From: JBCCMQ01 sp039026235
GTDB lineage: Bacteria; Pseudomonadota; Alphaproteobacteria; Rhodobacterales; Rhodobacteraceae
Assembly: GCA_039026235.1 (NCBI GenBank)
Contig: JBCCMQ010000010.1
Span: 93,673-157,672, forward strand
Direction of reading: 5' to 3'
DNA: 64,000 bases
Shown here piece by piece: positions 9,161-17,188 of this stretch. The notes under the pieces were generated by a model. That model saw only the letters and a program-made list of their open reading frames with translations, searched no databases and was not told the DNA's origin. A program made the position numbers and the translations under genes. How positions within the stretch are numbered: position 1 is the first letter of the stretch; every line of letters starts with the position of its first letter.

Positions 9161-9968
9161 CCGTATCATCGCCGGGTGCCTGGCGGTGCTGGCGCTGTTT
9201 GCGCTGGCAGGCATCTTTGCTCCATGGCTCGCGCCCCATGACCCCAATGAGGCCGACGTGATCAATGCCATGGCGCCGAGCTCATGGACTTATCTGCTGG
9301 GAACCGATGCCTTGGGGCGCGATATCTTCTCAAGGCTTCTCTACGGCATTCGAACGACGCTGCTCTATTCCACGCTGACCATGCTGGTCACAGTCTTCTT
9401 CGGTACACTCGTGGGCGTGCTCTCGGGCTACATCGGCGGCAAGACCGACAGCGTGATCATGCGCATGTGCGACGTGGTTCTGGCACTTCCCATGGAAGTC
9501 ATCGTGCTCAGCGTCGTAGGCATTCTCGGGCCGGGGCTGACCAATATCGTCTTCGCGAACTTCGTTGCGAAATTGCCCTGGTACGTGCGGATGATCCGCG
9601 GGGCGACGCTCAAGTTCAGGCAACAGCACTATTTGCAATATTCTTCCATCGTGGGCACCAAGCGCAGCTATGTGATCCGAAAGCACCTTCTGCCCAACAT
9701 CGCCTCGGAGGTGAGCATTCTGGGGTCGCTGGACCTGGGCTGGATCATCCTGTCGATCTCTGCACTCTCGTTCCTCGGTCTGGGTGTTCAGCCGCCGACT
9801 GCCGAATGGGGTGTGATGCTTTCAGAAGCGCGGGAGGTGCTCTTCACCAATCCCGAGCAGCTCCTCTACCCGGGCATTGCAATCATGATCGTGGTGGCGT
9901 GCTGCAATCTGCTGGGCGACAGCATCCGTGACGTCCTCGACCCTAGGGAGAAGAGCCGTGCTGCTTAG
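9138..9968 (+). CDS. nikC: Nickel-type ABC transporter permease NikC
   Basis: A 276-residue permease. Typical family landmarks are LLGTDALGRDIFSRLLYG near residue 55, the coupling loop around SSIVGTKRSYVIRKHLLPN, and SFLGLGVQPPTAEWG near the C-terminus. The ATG at 9138 gives the usual length and N-terminus; the longer frame from 9042 only reads through nikB. It forms the channel with NikB. Its 3' end overlaps nikD by 11 bases. Confidence 0.88.
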   Translation: MVKALLSNRIIAGCLAVLALFALAGIFAPWLAPHDPNEADVINAMAPSSWTYLLGTDALGRDIFSRLLYGIRTTLLYSTLTMLVTVFFGTLVGVLSGYIGGKTDSVIMRMCDVVLALPMEVIVLSVVGILGPGLTNIVFANFVAKLPWYVRMIRGATLKFRQQHYLQYSSIVGTKRSYVIRKHLLPNIASEVSILGSLDLGWIILSISALSFLGLGVQPPTAEWGVMLSEAREVLFTNPEQLLYPGIAIMIVVACCNLLGDSIRDVLDPREKSRAA

Positions 9969-10764
9969 CGTCGACGACCTCTCCATCTACTGCCCAACCG
10001 GCCCGCTGGTGCGCAATGTATCCTTCGACCTCGACCGCAACGCCTGCATCGGAATTGTAGGCGAAAGCGGATCGGGCAAAAGCCTCATCTGCCATGCGGT
10101 CAATGGGCTTCTGGACGAAAGCCTCACGACCTCGGGGCGTGTGACGTTCGATGGCAAAGCGCTTTTTGACGAGACCATAGCGGCGCGCCGGGCACTGCGC
10201 GGCGACAGCATCGCCATGATCTTGCAAAGCCCCATGACGGCGTTCAATCCGCTTTTCACCATCGGCAACCAGGCGGCGGAGACGCTACGCGCCCATCGCG
10301 GCCTGTCCCGGCGTCATGCGCTGGATGAGATGGCCGAGATGTTTGTGCGCATGCGCCTTAAGGATCCCAAGCGCATCTTTGGCAGGTACCCGCACGAACT
10401 GTCCGGCGGGATGCTCCAAAGGATCATGATCGCCTTTGCTACGATCCTGGAGCCCGATCTGTTGATTGCAGACGAACCTACCACAGCGATCGACTACATC
10501 AGCCAGCGCGAAGTCATCGAAGAGCTGCAGAAAATCCGCGATGAGAAGGCCACCGCGATCATTTTCGTGAGCCACGACCTTAGCCTTGTCTCCCACATCG
10601 CCGACGACGTGATGGTCATGGAGGGCGGGCGTTGCGTGGAGCAAGGCGGCACGCGCCAGGTGTTCCTCGCCCCCAAGCACGGACACACGCGTTACCTGAT
10701 CGACAGCCGCAAGCGGCTTATTTCGGGCTATTCACAAATGATGAGCACGATTGATGTTGCTTGA
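9958..10764 (+). CDS. nikD: Nickel-type ABC transporter ATP-binding protein NikD
   Basis: A 268-residue nucleotide-binding subunit. Walker A is GESGSGKS (about residues 36-43), the Q-loop is ILQSPMTAFNP, the signature is LSGGMLQRI, Walker B is LLIADEPTT, and the switch histidine is in VSHDLS. The GTG start at 9958 inside the end of nikC gives a family-like N-terminus; the reading from 9928 is rejected. It has the short C-terminus seen in NikD/DppD subunits. It powers import with NikE as a heterodimer. Confidence 0.87.
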   Translation: MLLSVDDLSIYCPTGPLVRNVSFDLDRNACIGIVGESGSGKSLICHAVNGLLDESLTTSGRVTFDGKALFDETIAARRALRGDSIAMILQSPMTAFNPLFTIGNQAAETLRAHRGLSRRHALDEMAEMFVRMRLKDPKRIFGRYPHELSGGMLQRIMIAFATILEPDLLIADEPTTAIDYISQREVIEELQKIRDEKATAIIFVSHDLSLVSHIADDVMVMEGGRCVEQGGTRQVFLAPKHGHTRYLIDSRKRLISGYSQMMSTIDVA

Positions 10765-11515
10765 GGTTAAAGACGTCCACAAAGCTTTCTCCGACGGCGG
10801 CTTGCCGTTTCTGTCGAAAAAGCAGGAGGTGCTGCGCGGCGTAAATCTGACCCTGCGCGAGGGCGAATGCCTTGGCGTCGTCGGTGAATCCGGCAGCGGC
10901 AAAACGACACTCGGCAAGGTAATTCTCGGCCTCGAACGGCCCGATGCTGGCGAAATTACATTCTGCGATGCCTTGGCCAAGCTTCACGTGCACGAACGCC
11001 GCAGCATGGTGTTTCAGGACTACCGAAGCTCGGTGAACCCGCGCCAGACAGTGACAGAGATTATCGAGGAGCCGCTCCTCTGCTGCGGCGAAAGATGCGG
11101 CGAATGCGATGAGTTGATTTGCGGCCTGTTGGAAGAGGTGGGCCTCGACGCGGAACACAAAGACCGTCTGCCCCACCAGCTTAGCGGCGGGCAGCTTCAG
11201 CGCGTCTGCATGGCCCGGGCTATCGCGCCCAATCCCCGCTTCATCCTCTTTGACGAGGCAGTAAGCTCGCTGGACGTCTCGATACAGGTTCAGATTCTTG
11301 ATCTGCTGCGCGATCTCAAATCCGCGCGAGGGCTATCTTACATCTTTATCACGCACGACATCGCCGTCGCAGCCTATCTCTGCGACCGCCTCGTATTCTT
11401 CAACGAGGGCGTAATCGTGGAAGAGCTCGAAGACCTGTCGAAGCTCGCCAACGTGGAACACCCCTACACCCGCGAGTTGCTGGATGCCGCGCGATACCTT
11501 GAGATGAAGTTCTAA
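10754..11515 (+). CDS. nikE: Nickel-type ABC transporter ATP-binding protein NikE
   Basis: A 253-residue second nucleotide-binding subunit. Walker A is GESGSGKTT, the Q-loop is MVFQDYRSSVNPRQ, the signature is LSGGQLQRV, Walker B is FILFDEAVSSLD, and the switch histidine is in ITHDIA. The ATG at 10754 overlaps the end of nikD by 11 bases. A cysteine-rich insertion (CCGERCGECDELIC, about residues 113-126) is unusual for NikE/DppF subunits and could bind metal; that role is inferred. Last gene of the operon. No nikR-type regulator is present in the window. Confidence 0.86.
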   Translation: MLLEVKDVHKAFSDGGLPFLSKKQEVLRGVNLTLREGECLGVVGESGSGKTTLGKVILGLERPDAGEITFCDALAKLHVHERRSMVFQDYRSSVNPRQTVTEIIEEPLLCCGERCGECDELICGLLEEVGLDAEHKDRLPHQLSGGQLQRVCMARAIAPNPRFILFDEAVSSLDVSIQVQILDLLRDLKSARGLSYIFITHDIAVAAYLCDRLVFFNEGVIVEELEDLSKLANVEHPYTRELLDAARYLEMKF

Positions 11516-11545
11516 GGCGCGCGCCCCGGTCTCAAGACCACGGTA

Positions 11546-11947
11546 TCAAACACCGCTCCGCGCCACTACCAGCGGCGGGTCCGCCGGGAAGCTCCTGATA
11601 TCGAACCACTTAAAACAGGTAGCGTCAGGGTCTCGCCTGCCGCCGTACCTCAGGGGGTAGCCGTTCCTTGAGTGGCGTATCTGATCCGCCCTGAAGGATC
11701 TAAGGGCGGTCAAACACCAGGCGTCCAAGGTGGCACCCGAGGCGCGGGCATGGCCGTAGAACAGGCAATCGCCTTTACCATTGACCACCTTGGCCAGTTC
11801 TCTCTCTGCCCCTGCGGGCAGCCGGAAGCGCAGCGTGAAGTCCTAGGGGAACCGCCCGGCGTAGCCGTGCCTGCGGACCCGCGAGGCCCATACCGGCCGC
11901 TCGATTAAGTATCCGTTTTCTACGACTGCTGCCCGCATTGCGGACAT
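11546..11947 (-). pseudogene. Decayed hypothetical gene with an in-frame amber codon
   Basis: On the minus strand the frame from an ATG at 11947 runs to the TGA at 11546 with one TAG at 11843-11845. Both halves have protein-like composition in the same frame: the upstream half has ENGYLIERPVWASRV, the downstream half FRLPAGAERELAKVV, CLFYGHARASGATLDAW and KWFDIRSFPADPPLVV. The simplest reading is one gene of about 130 codons broken by a nonsense mutation. I do not recognise the family. The gene is convergent with nikE. Confidence 0.4.
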
Positions 11948-12084
11948 TGCTGTTCGACAAAAACAGTACTGTGCTGTCAGCACGCGAACTTTAGGCACAT
12001 CGCGACTTCCTACAAAACAGAGGTCTTTGTTGGATTGTGAACACACACTCAATTTGACTGCCGCTTAAAGCATTCAGCGCACTT

Positions 12085-13041
12085 CTAGAAAACCTTACCC
12101 CGGCTTGATGCATGGCGCCTTGGCGAGCATCCCATTTGACGCTTGAAGGCATTGGCGAAAGCACTTTCCGACATGTAGCCGACCTGTGCGGCGATACTGG
12201 CGATACTGTCTTTCGATTGCTTCAAGCGGTCTGACGCCAGTAGCATCCGCAACGTTGTGAGGTAGCCAACCGGCGTCAGTCCTGCGACCTGCCGAAAGCG
12301 CACCGCAAAAGATGTGCGCGACATGGCGGCTTCTTTTGCCAAAGCTTCGACTGTCCAAGGGCGCGCTGGATCGGCGTGCATCGCGCCAACGGCGCGCGCG
12401 ATGGCTGGGTCAGCGAGCGCGGCGAGCCAGCCTACCGCTGGTGCTGAAGCTTGAGCAAGGTATTGGCGGATAACTTCCACCAGAAGGATGTGCGACAGGT
12501 GTTCGATCATCAGCGCGCTTCCAAGTCCGGGTGCACGCAGTTCCGTTGCGATGCGGTTGAGCAACCATTGAATCGCCTCGCTACGGGTGCCCCGGCCAAC
12601 GACCAGCACGGGCGGCAATGACCCAACCAGCACGCGTGCGGCTGCTCCTGAAATCAAAAAACGCGCTCCTGTCATGAAGAAAGTCCCACCTCCGTTGTAA
12701 ACGGCCGTCCCGCCATGAGGCACAGGAGAATAAACCACATCAGCATCCGTGCTTATGGCCGCATCATGCGACGAGATTTTGAACGGTCGACCATGGGGAA
12801 GGATAAAGCAGTCTCCCTGGTCCAAGTGGATCGGATCGCCCAAGTCTCCGGCGGATTTGGCATCAGCTTCCGCCACGCACAGGGTACACGCGCCCTGGAC
12901 GATCGCGTTGCACTTCATCCCCGCGTGACGTTCAAAGTGGACGGCCCATTCACCGCCTGCGTCAAGACCAGCAGCTACACACTGATGCGGTCGGAGCAAT
13001 CCGACGATGTTCGACAGGGTGTCGGCCGGAAAGTCTTGCAT
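12085..13041 (-). CDS. AraC-family regulator with N-terminal cupin
   Basis: A 318-residue regulator. The N-terminal half (about 15-200) is an AraC-type cupin domain, with the LDQGDCFILPHGRPF strand typical of the Cupin_6 group. The C-terminal 100 residues hold two helix-turn-helix motifs: WTVEALAKEAAMSRTSFAVRFRQVAGLTP and SIASIAAQVGYMSESAFANAFKRQMGCSP. These regulators often control the adjacent divergent gene and respond to small aromatic or electrophilic compounds. Here the divergent neighbour, 104 bases away, is an NmrA-like reductase, which is the likely target (inference). Confidence 0.88.
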   Translation of the reverse strand: MQDFPADTLSNIVGLLRPHQCVAAGLDAGGEWAVHFERHAGMKCNAIVQGACTLCVAEADAKSAGDLGDPIHLDQGDCFILPHGRPFKISSHDAAISTDADVVYSPVPHGGTAVYNGGGTFFMTGARFLISGAAARVLVGSLPPVLVVGRGTRSEAIQWLLNRIATELRAPGLGSALMIEHLSHILLVEVIRQYLAQASAPAVGWLAALADPAIARAVGAMHADPARPWTVEALAKEAAMSRTSFAVRFRQVAGLTPVGYLTTLRMLLASDRLKQSKDSIASIAAQVGYMSESAFANAFKRQMGCSPRRHASSRGKVF

Positions 13042-13145
13042 CAGTCAAATCCGAACGCTGGCGAAAGAAATACGAATTTTTACGCATAGCACGTTCAGAA
13101 ACTTTGATGAAGTCTGTTTGCGTCAAATAATAAGGAGACCCAGCC

Positions 13146-14024
13146 ATGATCGTCATTACTACGCCTTCGGGCGACATAGGCGGGCGCGTTCTTGCGCGGG
13201 TATTGGAAGCCGGAATCGATGTGCGCATTGTCGCTCGACATCCTGCGAAAGTCCCAAGCGATATTCGGGACCGCACGGAGATCGTAGAGGGTTCACATGC
13301 AGACGGTGCGGTTATCAGGCGCGCAATGGACGGTGCTTCTGCCGTGTTCTGGCTGCCACCGGGCGACCCGACCGCTCTGGATGCGCATGCGGCATATGTT
13401 GGATTCTCACGGGCATTCATTGAGTCTTTGCCTGGGTCTTCGGTTAGCCATGTGGTCGGCGTTTCTGCGGTCGGACGCGGATGGCCAAAGCCAGCCGGTT
13501 TGGTGACTGCCAGCCTCGCCATGGATGATTTGATCGGCGCAACGGGTGTTTCCTATCGCGCTCTGTGCTGCGCGTCGCTTATGGACAATGTACTCCGCCA
13601 AGTCGGCCCAATCCGCTCCGAAGGGGTCTTTTACGCACCAACGCCTAGGGACCTGCCCCTGCCGCACGTCGCCAAAGAAGATGTGGCAGAAGTTGGTACG
13701 GGCCTACTATTGGATCTAGAATGGAACGGAGTTGAAGAGGTACCGCTCCTCGGACCCGACGACATCTCACACAATGCCATGGCAGCGATCATGTCCGAAG
13801 TGCTCGGCAAACCTGTTCGCTATCAAGAGATGTCGATGGATCAATTCGAGGTCACGATGGCAAGCCTCGGCGCGAGCAAGGGCATGGCGCGAGATTACGC
13901 AGAGATGATGATCGCAAAGAACGAAGGGATGGACACCAGCAGCCCAGCTGGAAACCGCAAAAACTCTCCTACGACATTTCATAAGTGGGCTGAGAACCAG
14001 CTGCGAACGGGCATATCGCAGTGA
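13146..14024 (+). CDS. NmrA-like NAD(P)-binding protein
   Basis: A 292-residue atypical short-chain dehydrogenase. The N-terminal Rossmann motif is TPSGDIGGRVL (residues 6-16), followed by RIVARHP, which suits an NADP phosphate. The central part has HVVGVSAVGRGW in place of the classical Ser-Tyr-Lys centre, and the substrate part resembles NmrA/quinone-oxidoreductase (QOR2)-type proteins. The reaction is unknown; reduction of a quinone, or a purely regulatory cofactor-sensing role, are both seen in this group. AAGGAGA lies 10 bases before the ATG. Divergent from, and probably controlled by, the AraC regulator. Confidence 0.8.
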   Translation: MIVITTPSGDIGGRVLARVLEAGIDVRIVARHPAKVPSDIRDRTEIVEGSHADGAVIRRAMDGASAVFWLPPGDPTALDAHAAYVGFSRAFIESLPGSSVSHVVGVSAVGRGWPKPAGLVTASLAMDDLIGATGVSYRALCCASLMDNVLRQVGPIRSEGVFYAPTPRDLPLPHVAKEDVAEVGTGLLLDLEWNGVEEVPLLGPDDISHNAMAAIMSEVLGKPVRYQEMSMDQFEVTMASLGASKGMARDYAEMMIAKNEGMDTSSPAGNRKNSPTTFHKWAENQLRTGISQ

Positions 14025-14273
14025 AAAGATGGGCAGCAACGAAATTGGTGTGCGACCACCAAAAGTCCAAAAAACCAAATTTCCATGGATTAAAAGCCAG
14101 ATCACTTATGTGATATCGGCCCGTGGCCGCCTTCTAACTCGGGGAATGAATACCGCTGCGGCGGCCCGTATCGCGGTCGTTCGCTGTAAGCGCCACGCAA
14201 GGTCGTTCCTGAATTCACATTTCGTGTTGCAAGCCGGCCTGACCAGTAACGAATGGATGGGAAATTTGGCTCA

Positions 14274-15191
14274 TCAGTCCCCGAGCGGTTGTGATCCAGT
14301 TCGGCCGTGATACGCGGTGAGCGAGGCACGTATCCTTCGAAGGTTCTCTTTCGTTGAATCGGCGTTCGACTGCGCGACCAGCTTCGCCAGGGTGTCCAGC
14401 ACCACCAGGAATGCGTAGCGCGAGGCTGTGGGCTTGAAGATGTCAGGATCCTCTGGCAGCTCGAAATCAAGCGAAATGTCACAAAGCTCTGCCAGCGCCG
14501 TGCCGGTCTTTGTAAGGCATATCGTATTTGCGCCGTAGCCAGAGGCAATGCGTGCGGCGGCGACAATTGCATCCGCTTCTCCACTGGAAGAAATTGCCAG
14601 AAGCACATCGCCCTTGCCGAGTGTCGCCGAGCGCATCTGGATAACGTAGCTGTCGCTGAGCGCCTTAGCCGACAAACCAAGCCGGAAGAACCGGTTCTCT
14701 GCCTCATGGGCCAGCATCGACGATCCGCCACCAATCCCGACAATGACGAGGTTTCGGCACTCTGCGATCGCCGTTTGCGCGAGGCATAGCGCTTCATGAT
14801 CCAGTTGCGTTCGCATGATGTTCGAGGCGGCAGAGAGTGCCGAAAGAACCTGATCCAACGCGTCGCTGCCCTGGCTTTCGCCAGATGTGTCCGCTTCGAG
14901 ATACTGCAGGCTGACCGCCAGGTTCTGTGCGAGACGAAGCTTGAATTCGCGGTAACCTTCACACCCTAGCGTTCGGCAGAAACGGATGACTGTGGGCTTG
15001 CTGACCCCCGCGGCATCGGCAAGTTCGGCAATTGTCATTGTCGAAATGTCGTGCATGCGCGACTTTACGAAGTCCGCCACTTTCTGTTCCTGGGTGGCGA
15101 AGTTGCCATCCATGTTGCGCAGCGCTGATATCACGTCGGACACGCGGATTCGGCCCCTTGTTTCAATGCTGTCCGAGATTTCTAGCGCCAT
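14274..15191 (-). CDS. RpiR-family transcriptional regulator
   Basis: A 305-residue regulator. The N-terminal helix-turn-helix (about 35-100) contains MTIAELADAAGVSKPTVIRFCRTLG, and a sugar-isomerase (SIS) domain (about 140-270) contains IVGIGGGSSMLAHEAENRF and LAISSSGEADAIV. RpiR proteins sense phosphosugars or related small molecules through the SIS domain. The gene is divergent from the TRAP operon, and the shared 174-bp region holds three similar operator-like repeats, so it very likely controls that operon and perhaps itself. Confidence 0.9.
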   Translation of the reverse strand: MALEISDSIETRGRIRVSDVISALRNMDGNFATQEQKVADFVKSRMHDISTMTIAELADAAGVSKPTVIRFCRTLGCEGYREFKLRLAQNLAVSLQYLEADTSGESQGSDALDQVLSALSAASNIMRTQLDHEALCLAQTAIAECRNLVIVGIGGGSSMLAHEAENRFFRLGLSAKALSDSYVIQMRSATLGKGDVLLAISSSGEADAIVAAARIASGYGANTICLTKTGTALAELCDISLDFELPEDPDIFKPTASRYAFLVVLDTLAKLVAQSNADSTKENLRRIRASLTAYHGRTGSQPLGD

Positions 15192-15210
15192 AGCCGATGA
15201 TCCGATCCGT

Positions 15211-15347
15211 GTAACTCGGTTTCATCTAGATCGTCATTTTCCAAGAAAATCCAGTATTTGCTGGACAATACAGCTTCGTAATGGAACTAAGTAACATAAT
15301 TATCTTGCATTCGGACTAAATTCCGAAAGAAGGTGTAACTCAGTTAC
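15211..15347. promoter_or_regulatory. Three operator-like repeats between rpiR and the TRAP operon
   Basis: A perfect palindrome GTAACTCAGTTAC lies at 15335-15347. Related copies are GTAACTCGGTTTC (15211-15223) and, on the other strand, GTTACTTAGTTCC (15283-15295). The region also holds inverted repeats TCCAG-N6-CTGGA (15250-15265) and TTCGGA-N6-TCCGAA (15310-15327). The GTAAC copies are candidate RpiR-binding sites. The last overlaps the space just upstream of the dctQ ribosome-binding site, which would suit repression. Confidence 0.6.
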
Positions 15348-15365
15348 GTGAAGGCGGAAGGTTCT

Positions 15366-15872
15366 ATGCGCGACTGGGCTGCAACAATAAGCAATCGCCT
15401 GAACAAGGCGATTGAGGCCATCGTGGCCGTTTTGATGCTGCTTCTGGTGCTGGATGTCTGGCTGGGTGTGATCGACCGCTACTATTTCCACTGGCAGTTG
15501 CCTTGGCCCGAGGTGATCGCGCGATACCTGATGATCTGGGCGGCGATGCTTGCGGTTTCGTCGGGGATAGCGCGGCGCGAACACATCGGACTAACAGCGG
15601 CCATTGCAGCCCTTCCTGCCCCGGTGCGGCGTGTGCTTTTGATCGCGATGGACGTGCTGGCATTAGCGCTGTTTCTCTACGTCCTTTACTACGGCATCCC
15701 CTTTGCCCAAAGCGGTTCGCCGCGACAGGCGATGATCTTTGGGATGAGCCTGGCACCTTTCTATGCGGCCATTCCCGTGGCCGCTGCCATAGCCTCGGTT
15801 CAGATGGTTCTGGTCGTGCTGCGCGATCTTGGCGCCCATCTTGAACAAATCCCCGCAGAGGGCGATGTCTGA
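15366..15872 (+). CDS. TRAP transporter small permease (DctQ-type)
   Basis: A 168-residue membrane protein with four predicted helices and the DctQ-family LPWPEVIARYLMIWAAMLAVSSG stretch, including the conserved W-E and R-Y-L-W positions. It partners the large permease to form the sodium-driven carrier. The ATG at 15366 is preceded by GGAAGG at good spacing and is preferred over the GTG at 15348. Its TGA shares a base with the ATG of the large permease gene. Confidence 0.9.
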   Translation: MRDWAATISNRLNKAIEAIVAVLMLLLVLDVWLGVIDRYYFHWQLPWPEVIARYLMIWAAMLAVSSGIARREHIGLTAAIAALPAPVRRVLLIAMDVLALALFLYVLYYGIPFAQSGSPRQAMIFGMSLAPFYAAIPVAAAIASVQMVLVVLRDLGAHLEQIPAEGDV

Positions 15873-17155
15873 TGTGGGCTGGCGTTGCTTTTGTGCTTTT
15901 AATTATCTGTGGCATGCCGATTGGTTTTGCCATCGGCCTTGCCGGTGTCGTGGGCCTGATCGACATGGGTGGCACGCAGTTTCTTGCGATCGGGCCGTCG
16001 AAGATCTTCAACGGCCTGAACATCTTTCCCTTCCTTGCCATGCCGTTCTTCATACTGGCGGGCGAGATCATGAACGACATCGGCATCACGCAGCGCCTGG
16101 TCAAATTGGCACAGGTGCTGGTGGGGCGTTTCCGGGGCGGTCTTGCACATACGAACATGCTGGCCTCGGTGTTTTTTGCCGGGCTGACCGGATCGGCCAC
16201 GGCTGACGCCGCCGCCTTCGGGCGGACACTGGTGCCTGCGATGGTCAAGGAAGGCTACAAACGCGACTATGCCTGTGCTGTGACCGCCGCCGGGTCGATC
16301 ATCGGGCCGACCATCCCGCCTTCGGGGCTGATGGTCGTCTATGGGTCCTTGATGGGCGTTTCTATCGCCGGGCTGTTTGCAGCGGGCATATTGCCGGGTC
16401 TGGTGATCTGTCTTGTCTGCATGGGTGTCATCGCCATCGGCGGCAACCGCGAGAACCTGCCCAAGGCCGTACGCGGTGCGACGCTTGGCGAAGTGTGGCG
16501 CACGTTCGTCAGTTCGCTGACCGCTCTGGCCATGCCGATCATCATCCTCGGCGGCATTCTGGGCGGTGTCGTCACCCCAACCGAAGCGGCTTCGATTGCA
16601 GTTGCCTACGCGGTTTTCATTGGGGTGTTCGTCTATCGCAGTCTGACGATAAGGGGCTTTTATGGGATGCTGGTGCGCACCGCCCGCATCACCGGCGTGA
16701 TTTTTGTAATCATCGCCTTCGCGGGCATTCTTGGCTGGTGGATGAGCTTCGAGCGCATTCCCCAAGCCATCGCCGAAACGGTGCTGAGCTTGAGTGACAA
16801 TCGCTATGCGGTGATTGCCATCATTGTTGGCCTGTTGCTGGTGGTCGGCATGGTGATGGATATTACCGCAATCCTGATCATCCTTGCGCCCGTTCTAGTG
16901 CCATTGACCGAAAGCGTGGGGCTGGAGCCAATTCATGCCGGGATCATATTTGTTCTGGCGCTGAACATCTCGCTGATGACACCGCCTGTGGGCGCCTGTC
17001 TTTTCGTGCTGAGTTCGGTCACCGGCGAAAAACTTGAGCGCATCTCGATCAAGCTGTTCCCGTTCCTAATCGCCGAAATCGCCATCCTGTTCATCTTCGC
17101 ATTCTGGGAAGACGCGGCTTTGCTCTTGCCCCGATACCTCGGCTTTGCCGGATAG
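15872..17155 (+). CDS. TRAP transporter large permease (DctM-type)
   Basis: A 427-residue, 12-helix permease of normal length. Typical motifs are PFFILAGEIMNDIGI, HTNMLASVFFAGLTGSATADAAAFG, TAAGSIIGPTIPPSGLMVVYG and, near the C-terminus, SLMTPPVGACLFVLSSVTG. It carries the substrate from the periplasmic binding protein across the inner membrane with sodium. It is coupled to the small permease by stop/start overlap and followed 33 bases later by the binding protein gene. Confidence 0.93.
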   Translation: MWAGVAFVLLIICGMPIGFAIGLAGVVGLIDMGGTQFLAIGPSKIFNGLNIFPFLAMPFFILAGEIMNDIGITQRLVKLAQVLVGRFRGGLAHTNMLASVFFAGLTGSATADAAAFGRTLVPAMVKEGYKRDYACAVTAAGSIIGPTIPPSGLMVVYGSLMGVSIAGLFAAGILPGLVICLVCMGVIAIGGNRENLPKAVRGATLGEVWRTFVSSLTALAMPIIILGGILGGVVTPTEAASIAVAYAVFIGVFVYRSLTIRGFYGMLVRTARITGVIFVIIAFAGILGWWMSFERIPQAIAETVLSLSDNRYAVIAIIVGLLLVVGMVMDITAILIILAPVLVPLTESVGLEPIHAGIIFVLALNISLMTPPVGACLFVLSSVTGEKLERISIKLFPFLIAEIAILFIFAFWEDAALLLPRYLGFAG

Positions 17156-17188
17156 AAATCCAACCGAAAATTCAAAGGGAGACCAACC

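Noticed and set aside
6549..11515. Annotating the operon as a dipeptide importer (dpp)
   Set aside because: The binding protein follows NikA closely along its length, including the WGxPYDP segment, better than DppA as I recall it; kept as nik with a caution.
14102..14962. A 286-codon minus-strand frame overlapping the RpiR gene in another frame
   Set aside because: The RpiR frame holds the HTH and SIS motifs; the other frame is Arg/Ser-rich without recognisable motifs.
15364..16765. Long minus-strand frames opposite dctQ and dctM
   Set aside because: Arg/Pro/His-rich composition and no motifs; shadows of membrane-protein genes.
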